A DNA stretch of 56,427 nt, from the NCBI GenBank assembly GCA_036379355.1, contig DASVGV010000051.1, forward strand, positions 1 through 56,427. The letters run 5' to 3'. Below the pieces are notes generated by a model. It worked only from the letters and a program-made list of their open reading frames with translations. It was not told where the DNA came from and ran no database searches. The stretch is from CAJCIY01 sp036379355. Its GTDB lineage: Bacteria; Actinomycetota; Actinomycetes; Mycobacteriales; CAJCIY01. Shown in pieces: positions 23,815 to 31,692 of the stretch. Numbering within the stretch: the stretch's first letter is position 1; every line of letters begins with the position of its first letter. The position numbers were made by a program, and so were the translations under genes.

Positions 23815-24156
23815 ATGACGGAAGAACCGTTGCGGACGCTGGCCTTCCTCACCTCGGCGCCGGAGTCGGACCAGCTGCGAGAACTCCTGCGCGACGTCAT
23901 CGACCCCGAACTGGGTGTCGACATCGTCTCCCTGGGGCTGGTCTACCGACTCGAGGTGACGGACCGGGTCGCCGACGTGCTGATCACGACGACGACCCCC
24001 GCCTGTCCGCTCGGCTCGTACCTCGTCGAGGAGATCGAACGGGCGCTCGCCGCCAGTGGCGCGGTGGACCGGGTACAGGTCGAGATCACGCACACCCCGC
24101 CCTGGACGCCGGATCGGATGACCGGCTCGACGCGGCGGGCATTCGGCTGGTCCTGA
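23815..24156 (+). CDS. MIP18/DUF59 family protein (PaaD/SufT-like)
   Basis: A 113-residue protein of the metal-sulfur-cluster-assembly family. VIDPELGVDIVSLGLVY near residue 27 and the cysteine in TPACPLGSY near 62 are family hallmarks, and the C-terminal PPWTPDRM is also conserved. These proteins help mature Fe-S or other metal centres. A second copy lies at 24772. It is divergent from the hemerythrin-DUF2249 operon. No clear ribosome binding site is seen. Confidence 0.88.
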   Translation: MTEEPLRTLAFLTSAPESDQLRELLRDVIDPELGVDIVSLGLVYRLEVTDRVADVLITTTTPACPLGSYLVEEIERALAASGAVDRVQVEITHTPPWTPDRMTGSTRRAFGWS

Positions 24157-24166
24157 GCGAACGCGC

Positions 24167-24631
24167 TCAGGCGCGCGCCGCGTGGCAGGTCCAGCCGGCA
24201 GGGATGTCGCCGGATGCGAGGAACTCCCGCAGTCGAGCGGCTTGTTCGGCCGGCAGCGCCGTGTCCGCGTACGGGTAGATGATCGGCTCCTCCTTGCCGT
24301 TGTGGGTGTCGAGCTGGGACATGAGCACGGCGCGCACCTCGCGGACCGACGCCTCGTCCTCGTCGGCCAGTGCCTTCTCCAGCTCGGCCATCGTCGACCA
24401 CATCTGCCCGTGCTCCCGCAGCATGACGAACAGGGGAGCCACGAGCTGGTCGCGCAGCGACGGGAACAGCAGCTCCTCCTCGAGGTAGATGTGGCGGCGC
24501 AGCGCGGTGAGCGCTCCGGTCAGGGCCGCGATGCCGCCCGTGCCGCTCTCGGCCGCGACCGACGCCGCGATGCCCTCGTCGATCTCGCGATGCTCGCGCT
24601 CGAGTGCGGCGCTCAACGCGTCCTGCTCCAT
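24167..24631 (-). CDS. Hemerythrin-like (HHE) domain protein
   Basis: A 154-residue protein with a textbook hemerythrin ligand set: His14, His47, Glu51, His74, His110 and Glu114, in the contexts EREHREID, RRHIYLEEEL, REHGQMW and DTHNGKEEP. A C-terminal extension ends in GWTCHAARA. The ATG at 24631 has an AGGAGG site. It shares a divergent region, with an FNR-like box, with the DUF59/NnrS-like operon. Confidence 0.9.
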   Translation of the reverse strand: MEQDALSAALEREHREIDEGIAASVAAESGTGGIAALTGALTALRRHIYLEEELLFPSLRDQLVAPLFVMLREHGQMWSTMAELEKALADEDEASVREVRAVLMSQLDTHNGKEEPIIYPYADTALPAEQAARLREFLASGDIPAGWTCHAARA

Positions 24632-24683
24632 GGGACCTCCTCGTTGCCGGCCACCTGTGGTCGGTGACCATCGGCACACTGGT

Positions 24684-24697
24684 TTGATCTGAATCTA
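24684..24697. promoter_or_regulatory. FNR/CRP-type box
   Basis: TTGAT-CTGA-ATCTA differs from the FNR consensus TTGAT-N4-ATCAA at one position. It is centred in the 140-base divergent region between the hemerythrin gene (24631) and the DUF59/NnrS-like operon (24772). Oxygen- or NO-responsive CRP-family control would fit the gene content; no such regulator gene is in the window. Confidence 0.4.
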
Positions 24698-24717
24698 CTT
24701 GTCTTTACGGGGGAAGA

Positions 24718-24732
24718 CCGGGAGACTCCCGG
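24718..24732. promoter_or_regulatory. Perfect 15-base palindrome in the DUF59/NnrS-like leader
   Basis: CCGGGAG-A-CTCCCGG lies 40 bases before the ATG at 24772. It may be an operator or an RNA hairpin in the 5' leader. No regulator can be named. Confidence 0.35.
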
Positions 24733-24771
24733 TGAGGGGACAGCCGGGACGCGACCGATCAGGAGTAACCG

Positions 24772-25137
24772 ATGACCGAGGACACGATCGGGCCGGACGT
24801 CGGCACGGCCGCGGTGGCCGAAGGGGCCGGCTCGGAAGAGCAGATCGCCGAGGTCTACGAGCGGCTGCACGAGGTCATCGACCCGGAGGTGGGCGTCAAC
24901 ATCGTCGACCTCGGCCTCGTGTACGGCGTGCGGGTGGCCGACCGGGTGGTGTCCGTACGCATGACGCTGACGACTCCGGGCTGTCCCCTCGGCAGCTACA
25001 TCGATGACTCGATCCGCCGGGCCCTCGACCGGATGCCGGACGTCGACGACACCGACCTCGACCTCGTCTGGGATCCGCCCTGGACCCCCGAGATGATGAC
25101 CGACGAGGCGAAGCGGCAGCTGGGCTGGATGCGGTGA
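24772..25137 (+). CDS. MIP18/DUF59 family protein (PaaD/SufT-like)
   Basis: A 121-residue paralogue of the protein at 23815. The core VIDPEVGVNIVDLGLVYGV, the cysteine in TPGCPLGSY and the C-terminal PPWTPEMM are conserved; it has an extra acidic N-terminus of about 25 residues. An AGGAG site precedes the ATG. Its stop overlaps the GTG of the NnrS-like gene, so the two are coupled. A role in maturing a metal centre for a partner in this cluster is likely but not shown. Confidence 0.88.
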   Translation: MTEDTIGPDVGTAAVAEGAGSEEQIAEVYERLHEVIDPEVGVNIVDLGLVYGVRVADRVVSVRMTLTTPGCPLGSYIDDSIRRALDRMPDVDDTDLDLVWDPPWTPEMMTDEAKRQLGWMR

Positions 25138-26360
25138 GTGCGACCTCGACGAGCGGCGTCGCCCCGGTCCGGCCCGCGATCGGGCTGACCGCCCCCCGGC
25201 GCCGGCGGGCCCGGTGGGTGCCGCCGATGATGGCCGCGGCCGTCGTCCTGCTGATCGGCGGGCTCTGGGAGGGGCTGGTCTACCTGGGCCTGGGCCTCCC
25301 GGCCGGGCAGCCGGGACTGCATGCGGACCACGGGCCGCTCATGGTGCTGGGCTTCCTCGGCACCCTGATCGGCCTCGAGCGCGCGGTCGCGCTCGGCTCG
25401 GCCTGGGCCTACGCGGCGCCGGCCGCGGCGGCCGCCGGCGGGCTGTCCATCGTGGTGGCGCTGCCGAACGGCGTGGGCGAGGCGTTGATCACCCTCGGCG
25501 GGGTGGTGCTCGTCGCGATCTTCGTGGCCGTGCACCGCATCCAGGCCTCGTTGCACAACGTGGTCCTGGCCAGCGGCGCGATGTGCTGGGTCGTCGCGGG
25601 CGCCCTGTGGCTCGCCGGTTGGGACGTCCCGCGGTTCATCCCGTGGCTGGTCGGGTTCCTCGTCCTCACCATCACCGGCGAGCGGCTGGAGCTGTCCCGC
25701 CTGGCCGGCACGTCGCGGGTACGGCAGGTGCTGTTCGCCGCCGCCGCCGGACTGTTCGCGGCCGGCCTGATCACCTCGATCGGCACCGAGGAGACGGGGG
25801 TCCGCGTCGCGGGCGCCGGTCTGTGCGCGCTCGCGATCTGGCTGGCGCGGTACGACATTGCGCGCCGCACCATCCGCGGCCGGGGCGTGACCCGCTACAT
25901 GGCGGCCGCGCTCCTGACCGGCTACGCGTGGCTCGCCGTCGGCGGGGTGCTCTGGGTGGTCGTGGGCCGGATGAGCTTCGTCGACCGGGGCACGGCGGCG
26001 CAGGGATCGGCGTACGACGCGATGCTGCACGCCATCTTCCTCGGCTTCGTGATCTCGATGATCTTCGCTCACGCGCCCGTGATCGTCCCGGCAGTGCTCG
26101 GCCGCCCCCTCCCGTTCAGCCGCGTCCTGTACGTCCCCCTCGTGCTGCTGCACGCGAGCCTGCTGCTGCGCCTGCTCGGCGGGGACGCCGCCCGGAACCG
26201 AGTCAGCTGGCAGTGGGGTGGGGTGCTGAACGAGATCGCCCTGCTGCTGTTCGTCGCCCTGGCCGCGACCGCGGTGATCCGTGCCGGCCGTGCGCAAGGC
26301 GGCAACCGTGCCGCGGCGGCGAACACGCGCGCGGTCAGTGGGCGCGGAGCTGCCCGATGA
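25134..26360 (+). CDS. NnrS-like multi-spanning membrane protein
   Basis: A 408-residue integral membrane protein with about 11-12 hydrophobic segments. Conserved histidines occur in HADHGPLMVLGFLG near residue 63 and in MLHAIFLGFVISMIFAHAP near 300, a pattern like NnrS and related haem-copper membrane proteins. NnrS relieves nitrosative stress in denitrifiers. The assignment rests on this pattern and the context, not on close identity. GTG overlaps the DUF59 stop. The C-terminus overlaps the convergent membrane-protein gene by 26 bases. Confidence 0.7.
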   Translation: MSATSTSGVAPVRPAIGLTAPRRRRARWVPPMMAAAVVLLIGGLWEGLVYLGLGLPAGQPGLHADHGPLMVLGFLGTLIGLERAVALGSAWAYAAPAAAAAGGLSIVVALPNGVGEALITLGGVVLVAIFVAVHRIQASLHNVVLASGAMCWVVAGALWLAGWDVPRFIPWLVGFLVLTITGERLELSRLAGTSRVRQVLFAAAAGLFAAGLITSIGTEETGVRVAGAGLCALAIWLARYDIARRTIRGRGVTRYMAAALLTGYAWLAVGGVLWVVVGRMSFVDRGTAAQGSAYDAMLHAIFLGFVISMIFAHAPVIVPAVLGRPLPFSRVLYVPLVLLHASLLLRLLGGDAARNRVSWQWGGVLNEIALLLFVALAATAVIRAGRAQGGNRAAAANTRAVSGRGAAR

Positions 26361-26814
26361 CCAGGCCGACCGGGATGCTGACGAGCACCAGCACCAGGAG
26401 CACCCGGTAGGCCCGCAGCCACCAACCCGACCCGGCGCCGCGGGTGTCGGCGGCGAGCAACGCGAGCGCCGCGACCAGCAGGGCGCCGCCGATGTCGGTG
26501 AGCGCCAGGATGCCGGCCACGGTGCCCGCGATGACCGCGGCATTGCCGAGGTTCCACCCGACCAGCTCCGCGAGGCCAACCGGCTTCGCCGGCGGCCGGG
26601 GGAGCAGGGCCGCCTGCGCCAGGCCGATCGCGACCTGCGCCACTCCGGCCACCAGGACGAGGTACGCCGCGGCCCACACGGCGTGCTCGGTCGGATCGGT
26701 GGCGACGGCGGCCGCCAACAAGCCGCCCGCCACGACGCAGGCCGCGCCGACCACGACGAACGAAGCACCGGAACGCTGCGGACCGCGGAGGGTGATCGCG
26801 GCGCCGCTTGTCAT
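26335..26814 (-). CDS. Hypothetical membrane protein
   Basis: A 159-residue protein with four or five hydrophobic segments, beginning after a short polar N-terminus. I do not recognise the family. The start is ATG. It is convergent with the NnrS-like gene and divergent from the osmC-like gene, so it stands as a single transcript. It may belong to the same stress set by position alone. Confidence 0.65.
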   Translation of the reverse strand: MTSGAAITLRGPQRSGASFVVVGAACVVAGGLLAAAVATDPTEHAVWAAAYLVLVAGVAQVAIGLAQAALLPRPPAKPVGLAELVGWNLGNAAVIAGTVAGILALTDIGGALLVAALALLAADTRGAGSGWWLRAYRVLLVLVLVSIPVGLVIGQLRAH

Positions 26815-26890
26815 GCCCTCACCCTAGGCAGGTCTGGGGGCGCCGCCCACGGCGGCGACCGTGATCTCTGTCTCTTAGAAACGGCTGCCG

Positions 26891-26908
26891 ATCGGGTATA
26901 CGGTCGAG
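26891..26908 (+). promoter_or_regulatory. Promoter-proximal motif shared with the 20388 hemerythrin gene
   Basis: ATCGGGTATACGGTCGAG is 14/18 identical to 20318-20335 and lies 50 bases before the osmC-like ATG. It includes a -10-like TATACG. See the partner site for the comparison. Confidence 0.35.
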
Positions 26909-26957
26909 ACAGGCGGACCGAACGCCCGGTCCCCATCCGACCCCAGGAGGACGTCAC

Positions 26958-27401
26958 ATGGCCATCGCGGAACGGACCGCCGAGACGGTCTGGCAGGGCA
27001 CGCTCGCGCGCGGCGAGGGCACGGTGACTCCGGCCAGCGGGGCGTTCGGCCCGTTGCCCGTGACGTGGGCCTCGCGCACCGAGCAGCCCGGCGGCAAGAC
27101 CAGCCCCGAGGAGCTTGCGGCTGCGGCGCACGCGGCCTGTTTCGCCATGGCCCTCAACCTGCGGCTCGGCGAGCACAAGGCAGAGCCATCCCGCCTCACG
27201 GTGTCGGCGACGGTCACCCTGGACGAGGTGGCCGGCCGGCCGACCATCGTCTCCTCGGTCCTCACCGTGCGCGGCGTCGTGCCCGGTCTCGACGCGGCCG
27301 AGTTCCAGGTGGCCCTCGACGAGGCCGCGGACCTGTGCCCGGTCTCCCGTCTGTTCGCCGGTGCGTCGATCACCATCGACGGGCAGCTGGTGAGCGACTA
27401 G
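26958..27401 (+). CDS. OsmC/Ohr-family peroxiredoxin
   Basis: A 147-residue protein with the two reactive cysteines of the family: Cys61 in AAHAACFAMAL and Cys127 in DLCPVSRLF. The N-terminal region has the usual WASRTEQPGGKTSPEELAA split around a flexible loop. It reduces organic or lipid hydroperoxides. SPEELAAAAHAACFAMAL is closer to OsmC than to Ohr. An AGGAGG site precedes the ATG. Confidence 0.92.
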   Translation: MAIAERTAETVWQGTLARGEGTVTPASGAFGPLPVTWASRTEQPGGKTSPEELAAAAHAACFAMALNLRLGEHKAEPSRLTVSATVTLDEVAGRPTIVSSVLTVRGVVPGLDAAEFQVALDEAADLCPVSRLFAGASITIDGQLVSD

Positions 27402-27432
27402 CGGGCTATCAGCCCTGTCCCTCCTGGTATTT

Positions 27433-27448
27433 CACGAGTAATCTCGTG
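27433..27448. promoter_or_regulatory. Palindromic operator before the truncated globin gene
   Basis: CACGAG-TAAT-CTCGTG is a perfect 16-base palindrome, flanked by TTT and TAAA so that it is nearly symmetrical over 22 bases. It lies 22 bases before the GTG start, placing it over or just after the promoter, where a repressor would act. Confidence 0.5.
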
Positions 27449-27469
27449 TAAAACAAGGGAGGCGGGTCG

Positions 27470-27865
27470 GTGGCACAGGACATCGCGAGCCGGAGCGACG
27501 TGCTGGCGCTGCTCGAGGGGTTCTACACGAGCGCCTTCGCCGACCCGCTGATCGGGCCGATCTTCACCGACGTCGCGCAGATGGATCTTGCTAGCCACCT
27601 GCCCAACATCGCGGACTTCTGGGAGGTCGCGCTGCTTCACACCGGTAGCTACCGGCGCAACGCGTTCCTCGTACACCGCGACCTGCATGACCGGTATCCC
27701 CTGACACCAGACCATTTCGACCGGTGGCTCGAGCTGTGGAGGGCAGCGATCGACGGACGCTACGCCGGTCCGGTCGCCGAGCACGCGAAGGTGCAGGGAG
27801 CCCGCATGGCCGCCAGCATGGCCCGCCGGCTGTCCTCCCGTGGGGCACCGCAACCGGTACGGTGA
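27470..27865 (+). CDS. Truncated hemoglobin, group III-like
   Basis: A 131-residue globin. The proximal haem-binding histidine is His82 in LTPDHFDRWLELW; FADPLIGPIF near residue 23 and HLPNIADFWEVALL near 43 fit trHb3, which lacks the Gly-Gly motifs of groups I and II. Such proteins are linked to NO detoxification and microaerobic growth. GTG follows a GGAGG site. It sits directly before narGHJI on the same strand but with its own palindrome. Confidence 0.9.
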   Translation: MAQDIASRSDVLALLEGFYTSAFADPLIGPIFTDVAQMDLASHLPNIADFWEVALLHTGSYRRNAFLVHRDLHDRYPLTPDHFDRWLELWRAAIDGRYAGPVAEHAKVQGARMAASMARRLSSRGAPQPVR

Positions 27866-27918
27866 CCGCAGCCGGCGAGCGGTTCGTCCACGCCAGGCCG
27901 CGCATCGGCGGTCGCTCT

Positions 27919-27928
27919 GGTGTACACC
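27919..27928. promoter_or_regulatory. Short palindrome upstream of narG
   Basis: GGTGTACACC is a perfect ten-base palindrome in the 125-base globin-narG gap, 63 bases before the narG ATG. No FNR-like or DevR-like box is seen in this gap, so it is the only candidate operator here. Confidence 0.25.
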
Positions 27929-27990
27929 TGTCGTTCGCACGGATACGGCCGTGAAAACACGACCGGGCCCGCAACCGCGAGGGGTTGGGC

Positions 27991-30900
27991 ATGACCGAGC
28001 CACGCGAGCTGCTCGCTCCGCTGCTGCCGGCGGGGGAGTCCGTCGAGTCGCTGCTGCGCGGTGCACAGTTCTTCCTGCCGGGGGAGCCGTCCGCTGACTA
28101 CCGCGAGCTGCACCGCAGCGGCGGGCGCGGCGCGGAGGAGTTCTACCGGGAGCGCTGGCGGCACGACAAGGAGGTCCGCTCCACCCACGGCGTGAACTGC
28201 ACGGGGTCGTGCTCGTGGAAGGTCTACGTCAAGGACGGGATCATCACCTGGGAGACCCAGCAGACCGACTACCCGTCGGTCGGGCCGGACTCGCCCGAGT
28301 ACGAGCCGCGCGGCTGCCCGCGCGGCGCGTCCTTCTCCTGGTACACCTACTCGCCCTCGCGGGTGCGCTACCCGTACGTGCGTGGCCCGCTGCTGGAGAT
28401 GTGGCGCGAGGCCCGGACCCGGATCGCCGACCCCGTGGCGGCGTGGGAGGAGATCGTCCTCGACCCGGAGAAGTCCGCTCGGTACAAGTACTACCGCGGC
28501 AAGGGCGGGTTCGTGCGCGCGACCTGGCCCGAGGTCGTCGAGCTGATCGCGGCCGCGCACGTGCACACGGTCAAGACGTACGGCCCCGACCGGGTGGTCG
28601 GCTTCTCGCCCATCCCGGCCATGTCCCAGGTGTCGTACGCCGCGGGCACGCGCTTCCTGTCGATGATCGGCGGCACGATCCTGTCGTTCTACGACTGGTA
28701 CGCCGACCTGCCGCCGGCCTCGCCGCAGGTGTTCGGCGACCAGACCGACGTGCCGGAGTCCGGCGACTGGTGGAACTCCTCGTACCTCGTGATCTGGGGC
28801 ACCAACCTGCCGATCACGCGCACGCCGGACGCGCACTTCATGACCGAGGCCCGCTACCGCGGGCAGAAGGTCGTCGTCGTCAGCCCGGACTACTCCGACC
28901 ACACGAAGTTCGCCGACGACTGGCTGGCGGCCGCGCCCGGCACCGACGCGGCCCTCGCGATGGCGATGGGCCACGTGGTCCTGACCGAGTTCTTCCGCGA
29001 CCGCGAGGTGCCGTACTTCACCGAGTACGCCAAGACCTACACCGACCTGCCGTTCCTGGTGACGTTGCGCGAGCGGGAGGACGGTGCCTACGCACCGGGG
29101 CACTTCCTGACCGCCGCCGACCTGGGGGAGACCGACGGGAACGCCGAGCACAAGACGGTGCTGCTCGACGGCGTCACCGGTCGGCCGGTCGCGCCCGAGG
29201 GGTCGCTGGGGTTCCGCTTCGGTTCCGAGAACGAGGGCAAGTGGCATCTCGACCTCGGCGAGGTCGACCCGGCGCTGACGCTCTACGGCCGGCACGAGGA
29301 GGCGGTCGCGGTCGACCTGCCCCGGTTCGACGAGGGCCGCACCGAGGGGGGCAGCAGCATCCGCCGCGGCGTGCCGGCGATGCGTGTCGGCGAGCATCTC
29401 GTCACCACTGTCTTCGACCTGCTGATGGCGCAGTACGCCGTCGGCCGCGAGGGGCTGCCCGGCGAGTGGCCGACGGGCTACGACGACCCGCAGCCGTACA
29501 CGCCGGCGTGGCAGGAGGCGATCACCACGGTGCCGGCGGCGGCCGCCGCCCGGGTCGCCCGCGAGTTCGCGCGCAACGCCGAGTTGTCCCACGGCCGGTC
29601 GATGATCTGCATGGGTGCCGGGACCAACCACTGGTACCACTCCGACCAGGTCTACCGGACGTTCCTCACGCTGCTCATGCTGTGCGGAACGCAGGGCGTC
29701 AACGGTGGTGGCTGGGCGCACTACGTCGGCCAGGAGAAGGTCCGCCCCCTCACCGGCTGGTTCACCACGGCGTTCGCCTTCGACTGGCAGCGGCCGACCC
29801 GGCACATGACCGGCACCTCGTACTTCTACCTGCACAGCGACCAGTGGCGCTACGAGCGGTTCGGCGCCGGCGAGCTGGCCAGCCCGCTCGGCACGGGGCG
29901 GTTCGCGGACAAGACGTTCGCCGACTGCGTGGCGCTGGCCTCGCGGCTGGGGTGGCAGCCGATGCACCCCGCGTTCGACCGCAACCCGCTCGACCTCGCC
30001 GACGAGGCGGCCCGCGCCGGCCTGCCGGTCGCGGACCACGTCGTGGCCGAGCTCAAGGCGGGCCGGTTGCGGTTCGCCTGCGACGACCCGGACGACCCGG
30101 CGAACTTTCCGCGGGTGATGACGGTCTGGCGGGCCAACCTGCTCGGATCGTCCGGCAAGGGCATGGAGTACTTCATGCGCCACCTCGTCGGCGTCGAGGA
30201 CGCGGTCCGCGCCGAGGAGTCGCCGCCGAACCTGCGCCCGACCGAGGTGGTCTGGCGCGACGAGGCCCCGCGCGGCAAGCTCGACCTGATCACCACGCTG
30301 GACTTTCGGATGACGAGCACCGGCACGTACTCCGACATCGTGTTGCCGGCCGCGACCTGGTACGAGAAGCACGACGTGTCGACGACGGACATGCACCCGT
30401 TCGTGCACTCGTTCAACCCGGCCATCGCGCCGCCGTGGGAGAGCCGGACCGACTTCGACACCTTCCGGCTCATCGCCGAGGAGTTCTCCCGGCTCGCCGC
30501 GACCCACCTCGGCACCCGCACCGACGTGCTGGCGGCGCCCCTGGCGCACGACAGCCCCGACGAGATGGCCCAGCCGGGCGGCACGACGCGTGACTGGAAG
30601 GCCGGCGAGTGCGAGCCGGTCCCGGGCCTCACCATGCCCAAGCTGGTCACCGTCGAGCGCGACTACACGGCGGTGGCGGAGAAGATGGCGGCCCTCGGGC
30701 CGCTCGTCGACACGCTCGGGACGACGACCAAGGGCGTCACGTGGGTGCCGACCGAGGCGGTGGACTACCTGCGCCGGACCAACGGCCGGGTCCGGGGCGG
30801 CGTGGCCGACGGCCGGCCGTCCTTGGCGCGGGACGTGCATGTCGCGGAGGCGATCCTCGCGCTGTCGGGGACCACGAACGGGAAGCTCGCCGTGCGCGGC

Positions 30901-31692
30901 TGGGAGGTGCTCGAGCGCCAGACCGGCAGGCGGCTGGCCGACCTCGCCGAGGAGCGGGCCGACGAGCAGATCACCTTCACCGACATCGGCGTCCAGCCCC
31001 GGGCCGTGATCACCTCGCCGGAGTGGTCCGGCAGCGAGACCGGAGGCCGTCGCTACCAGCCGTTCGTGGTCAACGTCGAGCGCAAGAAGCCGTGGCACAC
31101 GCTCACCGGCCGGATGCACTTCTTCCTCGACCACGACTGGATGGCCGAGTACGGCGAGTGGTTCCCGACCTTCCGACCACCGCTGGACTACGCCCGGCAC
31201 TTCGGCGAGCAGGGGCTGCGCGAGGAGGGCCGCCCCGAGATCACGGTGCGCTACCTGACGCCGCACTCGAAGTGGTCGATCCACTCGGAGTACCAGGACA
31301 ACCTGCACATGCTGCGGCTGTTCCGCGGCGGGCCGGTGATCTGGATGAACGAGCGCGACGCCGCGAGCATCGGCGTCGGCGACAACGACTGGATCGAGGC
31401 GTACAACCGCAACGGCGTGGTCGCGGCGCGCGCGGTCGTCACTCACCGGATGCCACCGGGGAGCGTGTTCATGTACCACGCGAAGGACCGCCACCTCATG
31501 ACCCCGCGGTCCGAGGTGTCCGGCTGGCACGGCGGCGGCGACAACTCGCTGACCCGTCTGGTCATCAAGCCGACGCACCTGATCGGCGGCTACGCCCAGT
31601 TCTCGTACGGCTTCAACTACTACGGGCCGACCGGAAACCAGCGCGACGAGATCACCGTGATCCGGCGGCGGGCCCAGGAGGTGGAGTTCTGA
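27991..31692 (+). CDS. narG: Respiratory nitrate reductase alpha subunit
   Basis: The 1233-residue molybdenum subunit of membrane-bound nitrate reductase. The FS0 cluster ligands can be seen as His66, Cys70, Cys74 and Cys109, and the molybdenum-ligating aspartate as Asp235 in LSFYDWYADL. There is no Sec or Cys at the metal position. The N-terminus has no usual Tat motif, in line with cytoplasm-facing NarG. A GAGGGG site six bases before the ATG fixes the start; a TTG six bases upstream is not needed. The narH start overlaps the stop. Confidence 0.98.
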   Translation: MTEPRELLAPLLPAGESVESLLRGAQFFLPGEPSADYRELHRSGGRGAEEFYRERWRHDKEVRSTHGVNCTGSCSWKVYVKDGIITWETQQTDYPSVGPDSPEYEPRGCPRGASFSWYTYSPSRVRYPYVRGPLLEMWREARTRIADPVAAWEEIVLDPEKSARYKYYRGKGGFVRATWPEVVELIAAAHVHTVKTYGPDRVVGFSPIPAMSQVSYAAGTRFLSMIGGTILSFYDWYADLPPASPQVFGDQTDVPESGDWWNSSYLVIWGTNLPITRTPDAHFMTEARYRGQKVVVVSPDYSDHTKFADDWLAAAPGTDAALAMAMGHVVLTEFFRDREVPYFTEYAKTYTDLPFLVTLREREDGAYAPGHFLTAADLGETDGNAEHKTVLLDGVTGRPVAPEGSLGFRFGSENEGKWHLDLGEVDPALTLYGRHEEAVAVDLPRFDEGRTEGGSSIRRGVPAMRVGEHLVTTVFDLLMAQYAVGREGLPGEWPTGYDDPQPYTPAWQEAITTVPAAAAARVAREFARNAELSHGRSMICMGAGTNHWYHSDQVYRTFLTLLMLCGTQGVNGGGWAHYVGQEKVRPLTGWFTTAFAFDWQRPTRHMTGTSYFYLHSDQWRYERFGAGELASPLGTGRFADKTFADCVALASRLGWQPMHPAFDRNPLDLADEAARAGLPVADHVVAELKAGRLRFACDDPDDPANFPRVMTVWRANLLGSSGKGMEYFMRHLVGVEDAVRAEESPPNLRPTEVVWRDEAPRGKLDLITTLDFRMTSTGTYSDIVLPAATWYEKHDVSTTDMHPFVHSFNPAIAPPWESRTDFDTFRLIAEEFSRLAATHLGTRTDVLAAPLAHDSPDEMAQPGGTTRDWKAGECEPVPGLTMPKLVTVERDYTAVAEKMAALGPLVDTLGTTTKGVTWVPTEAVDYLRRTNGRVRGGVADGRPSLARDVHVAEAILALSGTTNGKLAVRGWEVLERQTGRRLADLAEERADEQITFTDIGVQPRAVITSPEWSGSETGGRRYQPFVVNVERKKPWHTLTGRMHFFLDHDWMAEYGEWFPTFRPPLDYARHFGEQGLREEGRPEITVRYLTPHSKWSIHSEYQDNLHMLRLFRGGPVIWMNERDAASIGVGDNDWIEAYNRNGVVAARAVVTHRMPPGSVFMYHAKDRHLMTPRSEVSGWHGGGDNSLTRLVIKPTHLIGGYAQFSYGFNYYGPTGNQRDEITVIRRRAQEVEF

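Noticed and set aside
24731..24755. Repeated GGGAC words before the DUF59/NnrS-like operon as DevR boxes
   Set aside because: No matching GTCCC half-site follows at the right spacing; the words are common in this GC-rich sequence.
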